Positions 25,602 to 37,675 of a stretch of DNA of 64,000 bases are shown one piece after another. Source of the stretch: CAWFPR01 sp963817635. Its GTDB lineage: Bacteria; Acidobacteriota; Vicinamibacteria; Vicinamibacterales; 2-12-FULL-66-21. The notes under the pieces are model-generated. The model made no database searches and was not told the DNA's origin. It saw only the letters and a program-made list of their open reading frames with translations. The stretch is taken from positions 200,126 through 264,125 of the forward strand of contig CAWFPR010000023.1 of the NCBI GenBank assembly GCA_963817635.1, read 5' to 3'. A program made the translations under genes and the position numbers. Position 1 is the stretch's first letter; every line of letters begins with the position of its first letter.

Positions 25602-28600
25602 TTCCGGATGTCGGGCGACTTCTTCGTCTCCGGTGCCTTCGACAGCGACTTGTAGTACTGCTCGACCAGCTTGCGGAACTCCTCCGGCACTTCGTCCGCG
25701 CCCGAGAGGAACACTTCGTTCCCCTTCAGCTCCGCCTGCCGTCGCAGGTTGAACTCGAACCGCTTGAGGTTCTCGGCGACCGACTGCTGGAGCCGCTGCA
25801 GTTCCGACACGTCCTGGTAGACGCGGTCGTCTTCGAGCTCGCGCAGACCGCGCAGGATTTCCTCGAGCTGCTTGGCGTCGACCTGTCTGTCCCTGGAGCA
25901 TGCGGCGCAGCTGCTGCGCATCGTTGGCGTACTGCCGGGCTTCGCCGCGAAGCTGCCGCACATCGTCTGGCGACAGCCGCCCCGGGCGCCGATCGCCATA
26001 CCCGCCGTACGCATCCTGCCGCATGGTGCCGAGCGTGTCGCCGTTTCCCGCGCGCCCATTCTGCGTGCGGTCGCCGTCTGTTGCCGCCGCCCTGGCCGCC
26101 CTGCTGGCCCTGTTGGCCTTGCTGGCCCCGCTGACCCTGCTGGCCTTGCTGGCCTTGCTGACCCTGTTGGCCCTGCTGGCCCTGCTGGCCTTGCTGACCC
26201 TGCTGGCCCTGCTGGCCCTGCTGGCCTTGCTGACCCTGCTGGCCCTGCTGGCCCTGCTGGCCCTGTTGCCCCCGCTGCCCCTGAGCCCTGTCCCCTGAGC
26301 CCTGAGCCCTTTCTTTCGTGCGCTGATCCATGGAGTCGAGACTGCGCGCGAGTTCCCGCGCCTTGTCGAGCGCTTCAGCCATCTGGTCCGGCCGCGAGCG
26401 CCCCAGCGCCGATGCGGCTTCGCCGAGCTTGTCCTTCAGCGCATCGAGGTCGGAGCCGATTCGGCGTTCCATGTCCTGGTTGTCCGCCGACGACACGCCT
26501 GAGCGCACCATCGACCCCGAGTACCGAATCTTGTCGCGCACACGGCTGTCGCGAATGCCGGAGGCGGCCTCGGACAGCTTGCGCGCGGCGTCCTTCTCGT
26601 TGTTCCGGATGTCGCCGGCGGTCCGATCGATCTGCTGCTCGAGCTGGCCGACCTTCTGCTCCATCGCCGTCTTGCGATCGACGAGCTGCTGGGCCTTCTC
26701 CTGGCGGCGGTCGCCGGCGGAGTCGAGCCCCTTGACGTCGCCGGCGATGTCCTGCTGCTCGCGCGCCAGGTCCTCGGCCTGCTGAAGCGCGTTCCGGACA
26801 TCGCGCTCGGCGCGTCCGGACTGCGACTTCTGCAGCCGATCCTGCGCCTTCTTCAACTGCTCGAGCGCCGCCTGCGCCTGGGCGCCCGACGTCTGCTCGC
26901 CGTTGGCTGCGGCCTTCCGCATCGCGTCGGCGGCGTTGCGCAATTGCTGCGCGGTTTCCGCCAGGTCAGCGCGCTGTTCTTCGCGGGACAACTGTTCGAG
27001 CCGCCGCGCCGCTTCTTCGGCCTGGTCGGCAAGCGCTCGCTGCTGTTGCCCGCTGTTGCCGCCAGACGACTGCTGTCCGGCCGCGGCCCGCCGGCGCTGC
27101 CGTTCGGCCTCCTGTTCCTGGCGCCGGGCGAGCTCCTTCAACTTCTCGAGCAGCTCGTCCACCTTCTGGTCCTGCTGCTGCTGCGAGGCCTGCTGGCGCG
27201 TCTCATACTGATTGGCCATCTTGTCGAGTTCCATCTCGAACAAGTCGGCCAGATCCTCGGCCATCGACCCGGCGCCGCCTCCGCCGCCGCCGCCCTGCTG
27301 GCGCTGCATCTGCACTTGCGCCTCGTATTCCTCCTCGGCCCTCTGGAGGAACTGGAGCGCCTTCTGCTCAGGCTGGAGCGCCGCCTCGGGACTGGTCGCG
27401 CGCAGCTTGCCTTCGGCCGCCTGCATTTCGGTCACCGCCTGCGGCAGCAGCTCGGCGACCTTCTTGAATGCCGGATCCTGCTCCACCAGGCGGCTGTTCA
27501 TCCGCGTCACGAGGCCGTCCACCTGTTCGCGGAGCCGCGACTGCGCGAGCGCGATGACGACGGCGTTCTCGCGGACCTTGTCGGCGGCGAGTTTCTTCCG
27601 ATCGCGCTGCAGGTTGAACGTTGCCGAGATGATCTGCCGCTGCTGCTCGGAGAGCGCCCCCACCTGGTTCTGCTGGCCGCCTCCGCCGCCGCCGCCCTGC
27701 TGCGCATCGGACTGGGCGCGCTTGAAATCCTTGCTGAGCGGACGGACGCGCACGAAATACATGTCGCTCATCGCCGGCTTGGGGCCGTCCACCGCGTCGT
27801 TGTCGATCGCCTTGGCGTAGTACGACACGAAGTCGCCGGCCTGCACGTTGAGCTCTTCGAGATAGAACGTGTGGCCCGCGCTGACTTCCGGCAGCCGCTT
27901 CGTCCCGTTGAACAGCCGCACCGTCTTCTCGGGCCCGCCGTTGACCGAATACACGAGATCCAGGTCCTTGACGCCGAAGTCGTCTTCCGCCCGCGCCTCG
28001 ACGAACACCTCTTCGATCGGCGACGCGGTGGTGTCGCGCCCCGGCTTCGAAATCGAGACGGTCGGCGGCTGATCGGCGAGCGCGTCGATCGTGTACTGCG
28101 CGGACGCGGGCACGCGATCGCCGCCCGGTGCGTTCAGCTCCAGCCGGTAGAATCCGTCCTTCTTGACAGTGAAGCTGCCGAGCATCGCGTGATCCGCGCT
28201 GCCGGCCGGCGTCAAATCGCCACCCGGCTTGTCGTCGAGCACGATCTGTCCGGCCGCCGCCTCCATCGTCGGGATCGCGCGGAGGCGAACCTCGGTGCCC
28301 TTGAGGACGGCGATGTCGCCGCCGTCCTCGACCTTCTGCGGTGGCAGCCCGGTATAGGCCGGGAAGCGGTACTCGAGATCGAGCCGCTGGACGTACGGAA
28401 GTTCGACGACCTTCAAGGTGTAGACGGCCGAGCGGACGCCGGCGGCTTCGACGAAGTAGTCGAGCGGCGCCGCGAGGTCGAAGAGCATGCCTTCGGTCCT
28501 GACCGTTGTCGCCTCGCACCAGCGGCAGGCGCTCGAACGCCGCGTCGGGCGACTTGCGCACGAGCAGCGACGCCTGGTCGGCGTCGAAGCCGGCGAGCTG

Positions 28601-29266
28601 GGCGGTGATGGTCTGATCGGCGCCGCGCGGGACCGTCGCGTTGCCTGGCGTCACCGCGATGCGGTAGGGCGCCGCGGCTTCCACGTCGCGCGACACGATG
28701 AGGAGCGCCGACAGTGCGTGGCGCAGGTAGGCCGGGCCGAACACGAAGATGGCCGTGGCGGCCAGGGCGACCGCCGCCAGCGTCGCCATGTAGCGACGCA
28801 CCGGCGTGCGTTCGACGCGGCGGCCTGACTCGATCTCGCGCACCTTGCGGATGGCGGACTCCACGAGTCGCTGGACGAGCGCCGCCGAGTGCGGCGATCC
28901 GGCGGCCCGCTGCTGATGGCTCGCATCGATCGCGCTGATGATCTCGGCCTGGAGCGACGGCTCGTGCTCCTCCAGGTAGAGGGCGACCTGCTGATCGGTC
29001 GCCTGCTGCATCAGTGGCCGGACGAGCAGGTAGGCGATCGCTCCAAGGACGCTCAGCCCGAGCACGATGCGGAAGGTGAGGATCGACGCCGGCGTGAAGC
29101 GCCAGGCCTCGAGCGCCCACGCCGACGCCAGCAGCACGATCAGGCCGAGCCCGACCACGCCGAGCGCGCCGCGCAGCGCGAGCTTCATGCGCCATCGCCG
29201 GCGAACCTGCCGGATGATGTCGACCAGTTCGAAGGACGAATCGGGGGGGCCGAAATTGTATGCCAT
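25598..29266 (-). CDS. DUF4175-like membrane protein with long coiled coil and GQQ repeat (three frameshifts)
   Basis: About 1,220 residues when joined. From ATG 29266 (GGAGAAGG in front) the protein has two N-terminal membrane segments (VVGLGLIVLLASAWAL, FRIVLGLSVLGAIAYLLV) and a third near residue 170 (ATLAAVALAATAIFVFG). Immunoglobulin-like beta domains come next (YRFPAYTGLPPQKVEDGGDIAVLKGTEV is in this part). A long Gln/Glu/Arg-rich coiled coil follows from about residue 490, then a run of Gly-Gln-Gln triplets and a helical tail ending SPDIRK. Shifts occur near 28490, 26085 and 25890. The layout fits DUF4175/TIGR02302-type inner-membrane proteins found beside MoxR/vWA genes. It is probably a periplasm-facing partner of the vWA proteins. 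Confidence 0.75.
26101..26285 (-). repeat. In-gene Gly-Gln-Gln triplet repeat tract
   Basis: About twenty Gly-Gln-Gln (some Gly-Gln-Arg) triplets are encoded by a 9-base repeating DNA pattern. The protein stretch has the Gly-X-Y period of collagen-like domains without proline. Next to it (26286-26315) four copies of the AGGGCTC heptamer, also seen at 43996-44027, form part of the coding sequence. Confidence 0.85.
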
Positions 29267-29286
29267 ACCTTCTCCGTAGCTTACGC

Positions 29287-31361
29287 CTAAGCCCCGACGC
29301 TCGTACCCTCGCGATTTGCGAGGATCGGCTCCAAACCCAACAGCAGGAGGCCCGCAAACAGCAGGTACCACCAGATGCGTTCCGTGCGCTCCTGTTCCTC
29401 AGCCGTGGCCGTGGTGTTCGCACCAGCCGGCGCGGCCCCTCCGGCCCGCCCGATGGCGCCCGCGACGAGTTCCTGCGGGATCCATCGCCGACAGGTCCGA
29501 TTCCGCCAGATCGACGTTGCTCGCCACGGTCAGCGGGGCCTCGCTGTCGCGCCCCTGCGCCCGCACCTCGTAGAAGCCTGCCTGGTCGATCTCGAGCACG
29601 TCCGGCCCCTCGCCGTCGAGCGTGACGCGCTGGCCCGACGGGGTCAGCACGACGCGTCCCGCCGAGGCCGGAGGCCGAGCGCCTCGGCGACGACGCCGGC
29701 GCGCCCTGCGGATCCGGCTCGAGGACCTCGCCGACCGTCACCCACGCGGGCCGCTCGACATACGACGCCAGTCGCGTCGCCATCAGGTGCACGAAGGGCA
29801 GGAATACCGGCTTGAGCGCCAGGTCGTTCCATTCCATGTCGAAGGTGGACGCCCACACGAGCACTCGTCCGCTGCCGACGCGCCGCTCGACGAGCGCGGG
29901 CGCCCCGTCGTCGAAACGCGCGACGATCTGGGCGTCGGGCGACACGGTGACCGATCGGTAGCCGTAGAACCGTGCCGCGGAAAAATCTCCGCTGCGCGGC
30001 GCGCGGAACGGCTCGAAGATCGGATTGCCGTACTCGAGCGCGCCCAGGCGTGCCGCCGGACCCGTCGTGCGATCGACGGGCGCGCCCGGCAGCGCCGGCA
30101 GGAAGTCGGTCCCGCTCGCGGGCCAGGTCAGCCGCGGGCCGGCCACGAGCAGCAGGCCGCCGCCGCCCTGGACGAACGTCGAGAGCCGCGAGGCCGTGAG
30201 CTGCGAGACGGGCGTGTCGTTCAACACCACGATCGCGGCGCGCTGGAGATCGTCGACCGTCAGCCCCTCGATGGACTTGATCGCCACGTCGAAGGGCGGC
30301 GCCTCACCGAGCGCCAGCGCGCGCGACAGATACAGGCTCGCGTCGCGCGGCGCGCCCGGCCGTTCGGCAATGATGATTCGCAGCGGCTGCTTCGGCGACA
30401 CGACGAAGTTGAACGCGTTGTCCACGAGCAGCGAATCCTGACCGAGCCGGATAGTGCCCCGCGTGTTGCGCGCCGACGGCGTGAACGGCGCGAAGGTGAC
30501 CGACGCGGACCCGCCGGGCTCGAGGTCCAGGTGCTCCTTCTGCACGGTCCGTCCGTCCACTTCGAGGCTGATCTCGACGTTCTTCAGCGGGCGGCTCCCG
30601 TGATTCACGGCCCCGCCCGTGACCGTCACGCGGTCCTGCTCCGAAAACGTGGTGCGCTGCAGCGACACGGGCGTGACGCTGAGGTTGACCGGGTCCGGAT
30701 CGGTCACGGCCACGGGCGTCAGCGACGCGCCATCGGGCAGCCGGACGCCGTCGGCGCCGATCCAGCCGCCGCGCTGGAAGTCCGACACGAGAATCACTTC
30801 GCGGCGCGGCAGCGCCGATTCGCTCAGGATGCTGCCGGCCAGCTTCAACGCCGGTCCGTAATGCGTGGCGCTCGATCCCGGTTTCTGCGCCGCGATCGCC
30901 GCGTCGAGCCGCGCCCGATCGGACGTCGAGCGCAGCGCGACTTCCGCGCCGGTCGAAAAGAACACGATGGACGCGCGGTCGCCGGGCCCGAGCGACGCGA
31001 CGGCATCGCGGGCCCCGGCCACCGCACGCGTCCACCGGTCGCCGTACGCCATGCTGTACGAGCGATCCACGAGCACCACGACCTCGCGCGCGCCCCCGGC
31101 CGCCGCGGCCGCCATCGACGCGCGCCGGAAGAACGGCCGCGCAAAGGCCAGCACGATGAGCGCGAGCGCCGCCAGGCGCAGGAGCAGCAGCGGCCAGTTG
31201 CGGATCCGGCGGCGGCGCACCGACTGGTAGGGAATCCGCTGGAGGAACATCAACGAGGGAAACTGGACGACGTTCTTCCGCTCGCGCTGGATCAGATGGA
31301 TCACGATCGGCACGGCAAGGCCCGCGAGGCCGAGCAGGAAGAGTGGCGTCAGGAACGACAC
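29287..31361 (-). CDS. BatA-like vWA membrane protein (two frameshifts)
   Basis: About 690 residues. GTG 31361 starts the protein directly after the DUF58 stop. The N-terminus (LTPLFLLGLAGLAVPIVIHLIQRERKN, then LLLRLAALALIVLAFARPFF) is the BatA N-terminal two-helix module. A vWA domain follows with the metal-site motif DRSYS (DxSxS) and VSDFQRGGW. A glutamine-amidotransferase-like part comes next (IVVLNDTPVSQLTASRLSTFVQGGGGLLLVAG), and the protein closes with a membrane anchor (IWWYLLFAGLLLLGLEP). Frames change near 29680 and 29480. It should sit in the inner membrane with the vWA domain as a protein-binding module assembled by the MoxR ATPase. Confidence 0.82.
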
Positions 31362-31362
31362 G

Positions 31363-32273
31363 TTACCTCACCCTCGCCAGCCGCTCGCGCGCCGTCAGAT
31401 ACGTGAACAACGCGTAATCGAGCGGGGTGGACGTATTGACCAGCGAGTAGTCGATCCGGCTCCCCGTGAAGCGCTCCGTCAGGCCGTCGATGTGCGCGCG
31501 CACCAGGGTCGGTACTGGGCCGCGAGCGCCTCGGGCACGACCGGGATCTGCTCGCCGCTCTCGAGGTCCTCGAAGCTGGACGGCGCGTCGAACGTGAAGT
31601 CGATTTCCGCCGGATCGAGCAGATGAAAGACGATGATGTCGTTGCCGCGGAACCGCAGCGGCGCGATCGACTCCAGCACCGTATCCGGCTCTTCGTACAA
31701 GTCCGAGATCAGGACCAGCAGCCCGCGCCGCCCGAAGTGCTCGGCCATCTTGTGCAGCGGCGCGCGCAGGCTCCCCGGCCCTGACGGCTTCAGCCGGTCC
31801 AGGACGTGCAGCACGACGTCCATGTGCTTGGCCGAGGGCGGCACGTTCTCGACAATGTCCGAGTCGAACGCCACGAGGCCGACCCGATCGCGCTGGCGGT
31901 GCACGAGGTAGGTCAGGCAGCCGGCCAGCATCTTCCCGTATTCGAGCTTCGTGATGCCGGTCGTCCCGAAGCCCATGGACTTCGACACGTCGAGCAGCAC
32001 GGAGAAGTTCGCGTTCGTGTCGGCCTCGTACTCCTTGATGTAATAGCGATCCGTCCGGGCGTACAGCCGCCAGTCCACGCGGCGGATGTCGTCGCCCGGC
32101 ACGTACCCGCGGTGCTCGGCAAAGTCCACCGATGCCCCGAAATACGGAGATCGGTGCATGCCGTTGATGAACCCGTCGACGACGTTGCGCGCGACCAGCT
32201 CGAGGTTCCCGATCCGGGACAGCACGACCGGGTCGACGAACCGCGCGCCGGGCGACGCTGATGACTGAATCAT
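31363..32273 (-). CDS. DUF58 protein (vWA-like, MoxR operon; frameshifted)
   Basis: About 303 residues from ATG 32273. The DUF58 core is clear: SVDFAEHRGYVPGDDIRRVDWRLYARTDRYYIKEYEADT (residues about 45-85), then FSVLLDVSKSM with a metal-site DxSxS, and RRGLLVLISDLYE. The frame shifts near 31512. The true C-terminus continues LVRAHIDGLTERFTGSRIDYS to the TAA at 31363, just before the BatA-like start. DUF58 proteins are near-constant partners of MoxR ATPases and are believed to be remodelled by them. The upstream gap holds AGCG-type heptamers and ATCTGTGTA words. Confidence 0.85.
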
Positions 32274-32443
32274 GTTTCGCTGTTCGCTGATCCGCTGATC
32301 GCTGTTCCGCTGAATCGCTATTCGCTATTCGCTGTCCGGATCTGTGTAATCTGTGTAATCCGTGGTCCTCCGGATCCGCGTAATCTGTGTAACTCCTGTG
32401 TAATCCGTGGTCCCTCCGGATCGTGCCATCCGTGTCGTCCGTG
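32274..32443. repeat. AGCGAAT heptamers and ATCTGTGTA nonamers between MoxR and DUF58 genes
   Basis: Read on the minus strand, ACACAGAT/CCACGGAT-type words (several in-phase ATCTGTGTA units on the plus strand, about 32338-32443) are followed by a run of 7- and 8-base AGCGAAT/AGCGGATC units (about 32276-32335) that ends at the DUF58 ATG. No conventional Shine-Dalgarno other than these repeats is visible. Confidence 0.65.
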
Positions 32444-33478
<1,035 letters not shown>

Positions 33479-33555
33479 GCAGCCTCCTTCGAGATCGATC
33501 GGCGACGCCCGGGTGACGGCTACGCACCGCCCCTTCGCGTCTCGTCAGTGACCTT

Positions 33556-34358
33556 TCAGTGCGTCAACCCGTACATCACGTAGTTCACGCCGAATTTGTA
33601 CGCTTCGTTCGACAGATCGACGATGTAGACGCCCGTGCCGGAGAACTCCCAGTACTCGCTGATGTCGTTGTTGACGTCGGCAATCACCATCAGGCGCTTC
33701 TTCGGATCGTTGCCCTCGAAGAGCCCCCAGTAGGACGGCGTCAGCTCCTGGCTGTAGGGCGGCACCAGATCCTGCGGACGATCGATCTCGAAGAACGAAT
33801 GAAAGACCGTGTCGGTGCCGTGCAGCTCGATCCAGCGTGCGTCGGGCAGCACCACGCGCATCTGGTCCTGCAGGTTGTTCCAGTCGTAGCCGCGGAAGTC
33901 GTCGAAAATCGCGAAGCCGCCCTTCAGGAGATAGTTCCGGAAGGCTTCGGCTTCGGTTGGCGACACCTGCCACCCGCCCGGCTCCGCCATGTAGGCCACC
34001 GGGTAGTTGCACAGCTCCGGATCGTCGAGCGACAGGATGTTCGACCCGTCGGTGCGCACCCGCAGCAGCGAGATCTCCTCGAGGATCTTCGTGAAGTGGA
34101 CCTCGCCGTCGGGGTAGTCGTGAGCCCACAGCGGGCCGCGCCCCCGGCCGAAGCCGCGCCCGAATCCGCCGTTGTATTTCAGGCGCACGAAGACGAACCG
34201 GCCGTCGTATGGCGTGTTGCCCTGCACCTCGACGCCGAGCTGCGGCCGCCGGTTGCGGCCGCCGCCGAATCGCTGGGCGAACGCGGTGCCGGCCGCCAGG
34301 CAGACGACCAGCGAGCCAAGGGCCAGTCGCGAATGCAGAAGTCGCGCAGGTGCGTCAT
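33556..34358 (-). CDS. Second DUF4159 secreted protein (frameshifted signal peptide)
   Basis: About 267 residues. The ATG at 34358 overlaps the stop of the caspase-like gene (ATGA). The first eight codons are out of frame with the rest: after a shift near 34340 the sequence reads LLHSRLALGSLVVCLAAGTAFAQRFGGGRNRR, a normal signal peptide. The domain has FVRLKYNGGFGRG, LWAHDYPDGEVHFTKILEEIS, NYLLKGGFAIFDDFRGYDWNN and VNYVMYGLTH, parallel to the other DUF4159 protein in this operon (YLLKGGFLYVDDF, VVYALTH). The two differ enough to be old paralogues. It is periplasmic, with function unknown. Confidence 0.8.
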
Positions 34359-35341
34359 GGCGGGCCTCCGGCGTCCTTGATTTCCTTGCTCTTGAGCGCC
34401 AGGTCCGTCAGGAGCTGCTCGAGCTGGCTCGCGTAGCGCGCCGGATCCATGCCGCTCTTCAGGAGTTTCAGGGCTTCGACGCGTTGTTCGAGCGCGTGCC
34501 GCTCGGCATAGAGCGCGCGCAGTTTCGGGTCGTCCGACACAGGCTCGGCCGACGCGACCGTACCGAGCGACAGTATCGCGGCGATGCGTCCGTCCTTTCC
34601 GTCCACGGCGGGCGCGGGACTGCCCTCACGGTCGCCGCTGTCGTCGAGCAGCGGATGCTCGGTGAGCATGATGCCTTCCTTCTCGTACGCGCGCGCGACC
34701 TCGCGCTTCGCGGAATCGAAGGCTTCGAGCACCGACACGCGACGATTGCGATCGACATCGGCCGCGTCGCTCGTGAGCGCGTCGATGAAGTAGCCGCCGA
34801 AGAGCGTCGCGAAACGTTCCGCGCCCGTGCGCGTCGCGGTGACGATCGTGCGGCCGGGTCCCGCCAGTTCGGCGATGAAGGGCGCGCTCGAGCTGGCCGT
34901 GTTCACGAAGACCACGTGCGTCGACGGAATCGCGGCCACGAGCGGCGCGAACTCCGCCGGAGTCATGTCGGGCCCCGGCAGGTTGAACTTCGCCACTTTC
35001 CCGTCGAACGTGCCGTGGCCAATGAGCACCACGAACACCACGTCGTCGGGACCGGCCTGGCCGGCGAGCGTGGCGAACGCCCGCGTGACCTCGTCGCGCG
35101 TGGACTTGCCGGTGGCGCGAGGATCCGCCGCGGGATCTTCCGCCAGGTAGATCACCCGCTCGCGGGGAATGCCGAACCGGCCGGTCGCGCTGTCGACGAG
35201 CGTATCGGCCCATCGCCGGAACAGCTCGCCGTGCTCGGGATCGCCCGCGAGGCCGACGATCACGGCGACGTGCGTCGTCTGCGCGGCGGCGGGGACCGCC
35301 CAGAGCGCCAGGACGCACAGCAGGGTGAGGCGACGCATCAT
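34355..35341 (-). CDS. Caspase-like (C13/CD-clan) protein lacking the catalytic cysteine
   Basis: 328 residues and intact. ATG 35341 overlaps the upstream stop. A signal peptide (RRLTLLCVLALWAVPAAAQ) precedes a caspase/legumain-like fold: HVAVIVGLAGDPEHGELF, VFVVLIGHGTFDG with the His of the dyad at residue 109, and VVFVNTASSSAPF at 144-155, where active enzymes have a Cys between the conserved Ala and Ser-Gly. Here the position is Ala/Ser, so no nucleophile is visible. A C-terminal helical part ends KSKEIKDAGGPP. It is probably a periplasmic pseudo-enzyme that binds peptides or partners. It lies between two vWA/DUF4159 genes of one operon. Confidence 0.75.
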   Translation of the reverse strand: MMRRLTLLCVLALWAVPAAAQTTHVAVIVGLAGDPEHGELFRRWADTLVDSATGRFGIPRERVIYLAEDPAADPRATGKSTRDEVTRAFATLAGQAGPDDVVFVVLIGHGTFDGKVAKFNLPGPDMTPAEFAPLVAAIPSTHVVFVNTASSSAPFIAELAGPGRTIVTATRTGAERFATLFGGYFIDALTSDAADVDRNRRVSVLEAFDSAKREVARAYEKEGIMLTEHPLLDDSGDREGSPAPAVDGKDGRIAAILSLGTVASAEPVSDDPKLRALYAERHALEQRVEALKLLKSGMDPARYASQLEQLLTDLALKSKEIKDAGGPP

Positions 35342-37627
35342 GCCAGCCCCACGGCGCGCCGGTACCCCCACTCGGCGCAGACGAGTCCCACGAGCAGCAT
35401 CAGCACGATCGGCATGTGCCACAGCTCGCGCTCTTCGATCGTCGTCACGCCGCGCCCGGTGTACCGGACGTCTTCCGGCATGCCGGCGACCGTGTCGGGC
35501 GTGTAGAACCGGCCGCCGGTGTCCTCGGCGATGCGCTGCAGCCGCGACGCGTGCATCGTGGCGTCGAAATACTCGGCATCGCCCGGCCCGGCGCGAAACT
35601 GCGTGGCGCTCGACCCAAGCGTCTTCCCGGCGCGAAACGCTTCCACCGTGGCCGAGTAGACGCCCGCATCCGACGTCGGGACCGTCGGCGCGGTACTCGC
35701 CGTTCCGGTCGCCGGTCCACTGCAGCGGCACGTCCCGCTCCGCGCCGTTCGGTCCGGTCACGTGGGCGACCACACGCGCGTCGTTCAGCTCCAGGAACCC
35801 GGAATCGACGACGTCGGCCACGAGCGTGACGGGTTCTCCGGGCTCCACGCGCTCGGTGAGCGTGTGAACATCCACCGCGTCGGGCACGCCGTCCACGAGC
35901 CACCGCAGCAGCTGGCGCCAGTAGTTCTCGTGGGTGAGGTCCTCGAGCGACATCTTCGCGTCCATCTGCCAGTGCCACGAGTCCTGCACGGGAAACGCGA
36001 GCGCCTTGCCTCGCCCGTAGCGCTGGAACGCGAGCACGACCTGATCGCGCTGCCGCCCGTCAGTGCCCGTCAGCAGGACCGTCGCCCCCGGCTTGATCCC
36101 GGTGATGGTGTTCACGCTCGTGAGAATCGGCAGGTCCTTCCACCGCTCGACGGAGGCGGCCTCGGTCGAGGCGATCTGGGTGACGCCGTTGGCTTCGCCG
36201 GCGCGGGTGGGGTGCACGCGCAGCCGGGCGAGCGGCAGCGCATCGAGCGACCGCGCGACGCGGTCGAAGGTCACCGGCAGGACGTCGGCGATCGGCGTGC
36301 CGGCGTAGTTGCCTTCGGCGAAGGCGCGGGGCCCGCCCAGCATCAGCAGCCCGCCGCCGCGGCGCTCGACGAACTCGGCGATCATGCGGAGCTGATCGCC
36401 GGTGAACGCGCCGGCTTCGATGCTCCCGAGGATCAATCCCTGGTAGGCGAACAGCTCGTCGCGCGTCTTCGGGAAGCCGGACAGCAACTGTTCGGCATTG
36501 TCGACGTTGAACCGCAGGTACTTGTTGTCGGCCGTGCGCTGGAGCGTGATGACCTGGAGGTTCTTGTCCTCGGCCACCGCGCGGTTCAGGAACTTCATCT
36601 CCGGCCGCGGCTCTCCCTCGTAATAGAGGATGCGCTCGGCGCGGTCGCTCACGTCGATCAACGCGTCGCGCGCGTTGTTCTGCGTGACGAGCTCGCCGGG
36701 GCGTGGCGCAATGCGGAACCGGAACAGCCGTGTCCCGGCGTCCGAGGCGATGAACCGGACGCGCACCGCGGCCGGCTCGCCGTCGGCCGGCAGCGTCACC
36801 GCCTGGGACCCGACGATCCGCCCTTCGTCCTCCACCTCGAGCGAGACCGTCTCTCCCGCGTAACCGGTCTGCGTGACGACCGCGTCGATGACGAGCGAGG
36901 TGCCCTTGAGCGCCTTGCGCGGCGTGGAGACGCGGTCGATCTGGACGTCGCGCGCAAGACGGTCGCGCCCGACGCCGACCGTGAATACCGGTACGGCCGC
37001 CGCCTTCAACGCGAGGATCGCGTCCGACAGCGACTGGTCGGAGGTGTCGGCGCCGTCGCTCACGAGCACGACGCCGGCGAGCGGCAGGCCCGCCATCTCC
37101 TGGCGCACGCCGTCGAGCGCCGCCGCGAGCTTCGTCTGGGGACCGCCGAAGGTGAGGTCAGCCGGCGAGCCGAGACGCGAGGCCGCCGACGAGAACTTGA
37201 ACGGCCGGAGCACGAACTTGTCGCCGAGCGCCTTCATGATCGGCGTATCCGGCGCGCCGAACGTCTGACGGATGAACGCGCCGCGCGGCTGGGTGCCCCA
37301 GTCGGTGATCTGCATGCTGCGCGAGTCGTCCATCAGCACCGCGAGAAAATTCTGCTGCGAGACGGCGGCCTTGACGACCAGGACGGGACGGAACAGGCAG
37401 ACGAGCACGAGGACGAGCGCCGCCAGGCGCAGGGCGGTGAGCACCAGCCGGTCGCGCACACGGCCCTTGACGCGGACGCGGCGATAGGTGACGACCACCG
37501 CCGCCGCCGCCGCGATGGCGATCGCGGCCGCCACGTACGATCCCGCCGTCGGCGTCAGGCGGAATTCTCCCTGCTGGAAGATGACCGGCCGATACTCGAA
37601 CAGGAATCGAAACAGCGACTCGATCAC
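35338..37627 (-). CDS. Membrane vWA protein with amidotransferase-like domain (frameshifted)
   Basis: About 763 residues from GTG 37627. Two N-terminal membrane segments (YVAAAIAIAAAAAVVVTY, LRLAALVLVLVCLFRPVLVV) lead to a vWA domain with DDSRSM as DxSxS and GVVLVSDGADTSD. Beta-rich domains and a class-I-amidotransferase-like domain follow (YQGLILGSIEAGAFTGDQLRMIAEF, GGGLLMLGGPRAFAEGNYAG). The end is a membrane anchor (MPIVLMLLVGLVCAEWGYRR). The frame shifts near 35690. It opens the operon that continues with the caspase-like, DUF4159, MoxR, DUF58, BatA-like, DUF4175-like and DUF4159 genes. It is probably part of one envelope complex with them. Confidence 0.8.
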
Positions 37628-37675
37628 GATGGCAGTGGCTCCGTCCCTTTGTCGATGTTGGTGTCGCCGCCGGCG

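Noticed and set aside
34355..37627. A single 1,090-codon frame fusing the vWA protein with the caspase-like protein
   Set aside because: The join passes through about 110 residues of Arg/His-rich nonsense. The true vWA C-terminus with its membrane anchor is in another frame, and the caspase-like gene has its own ATG and signal peptide.
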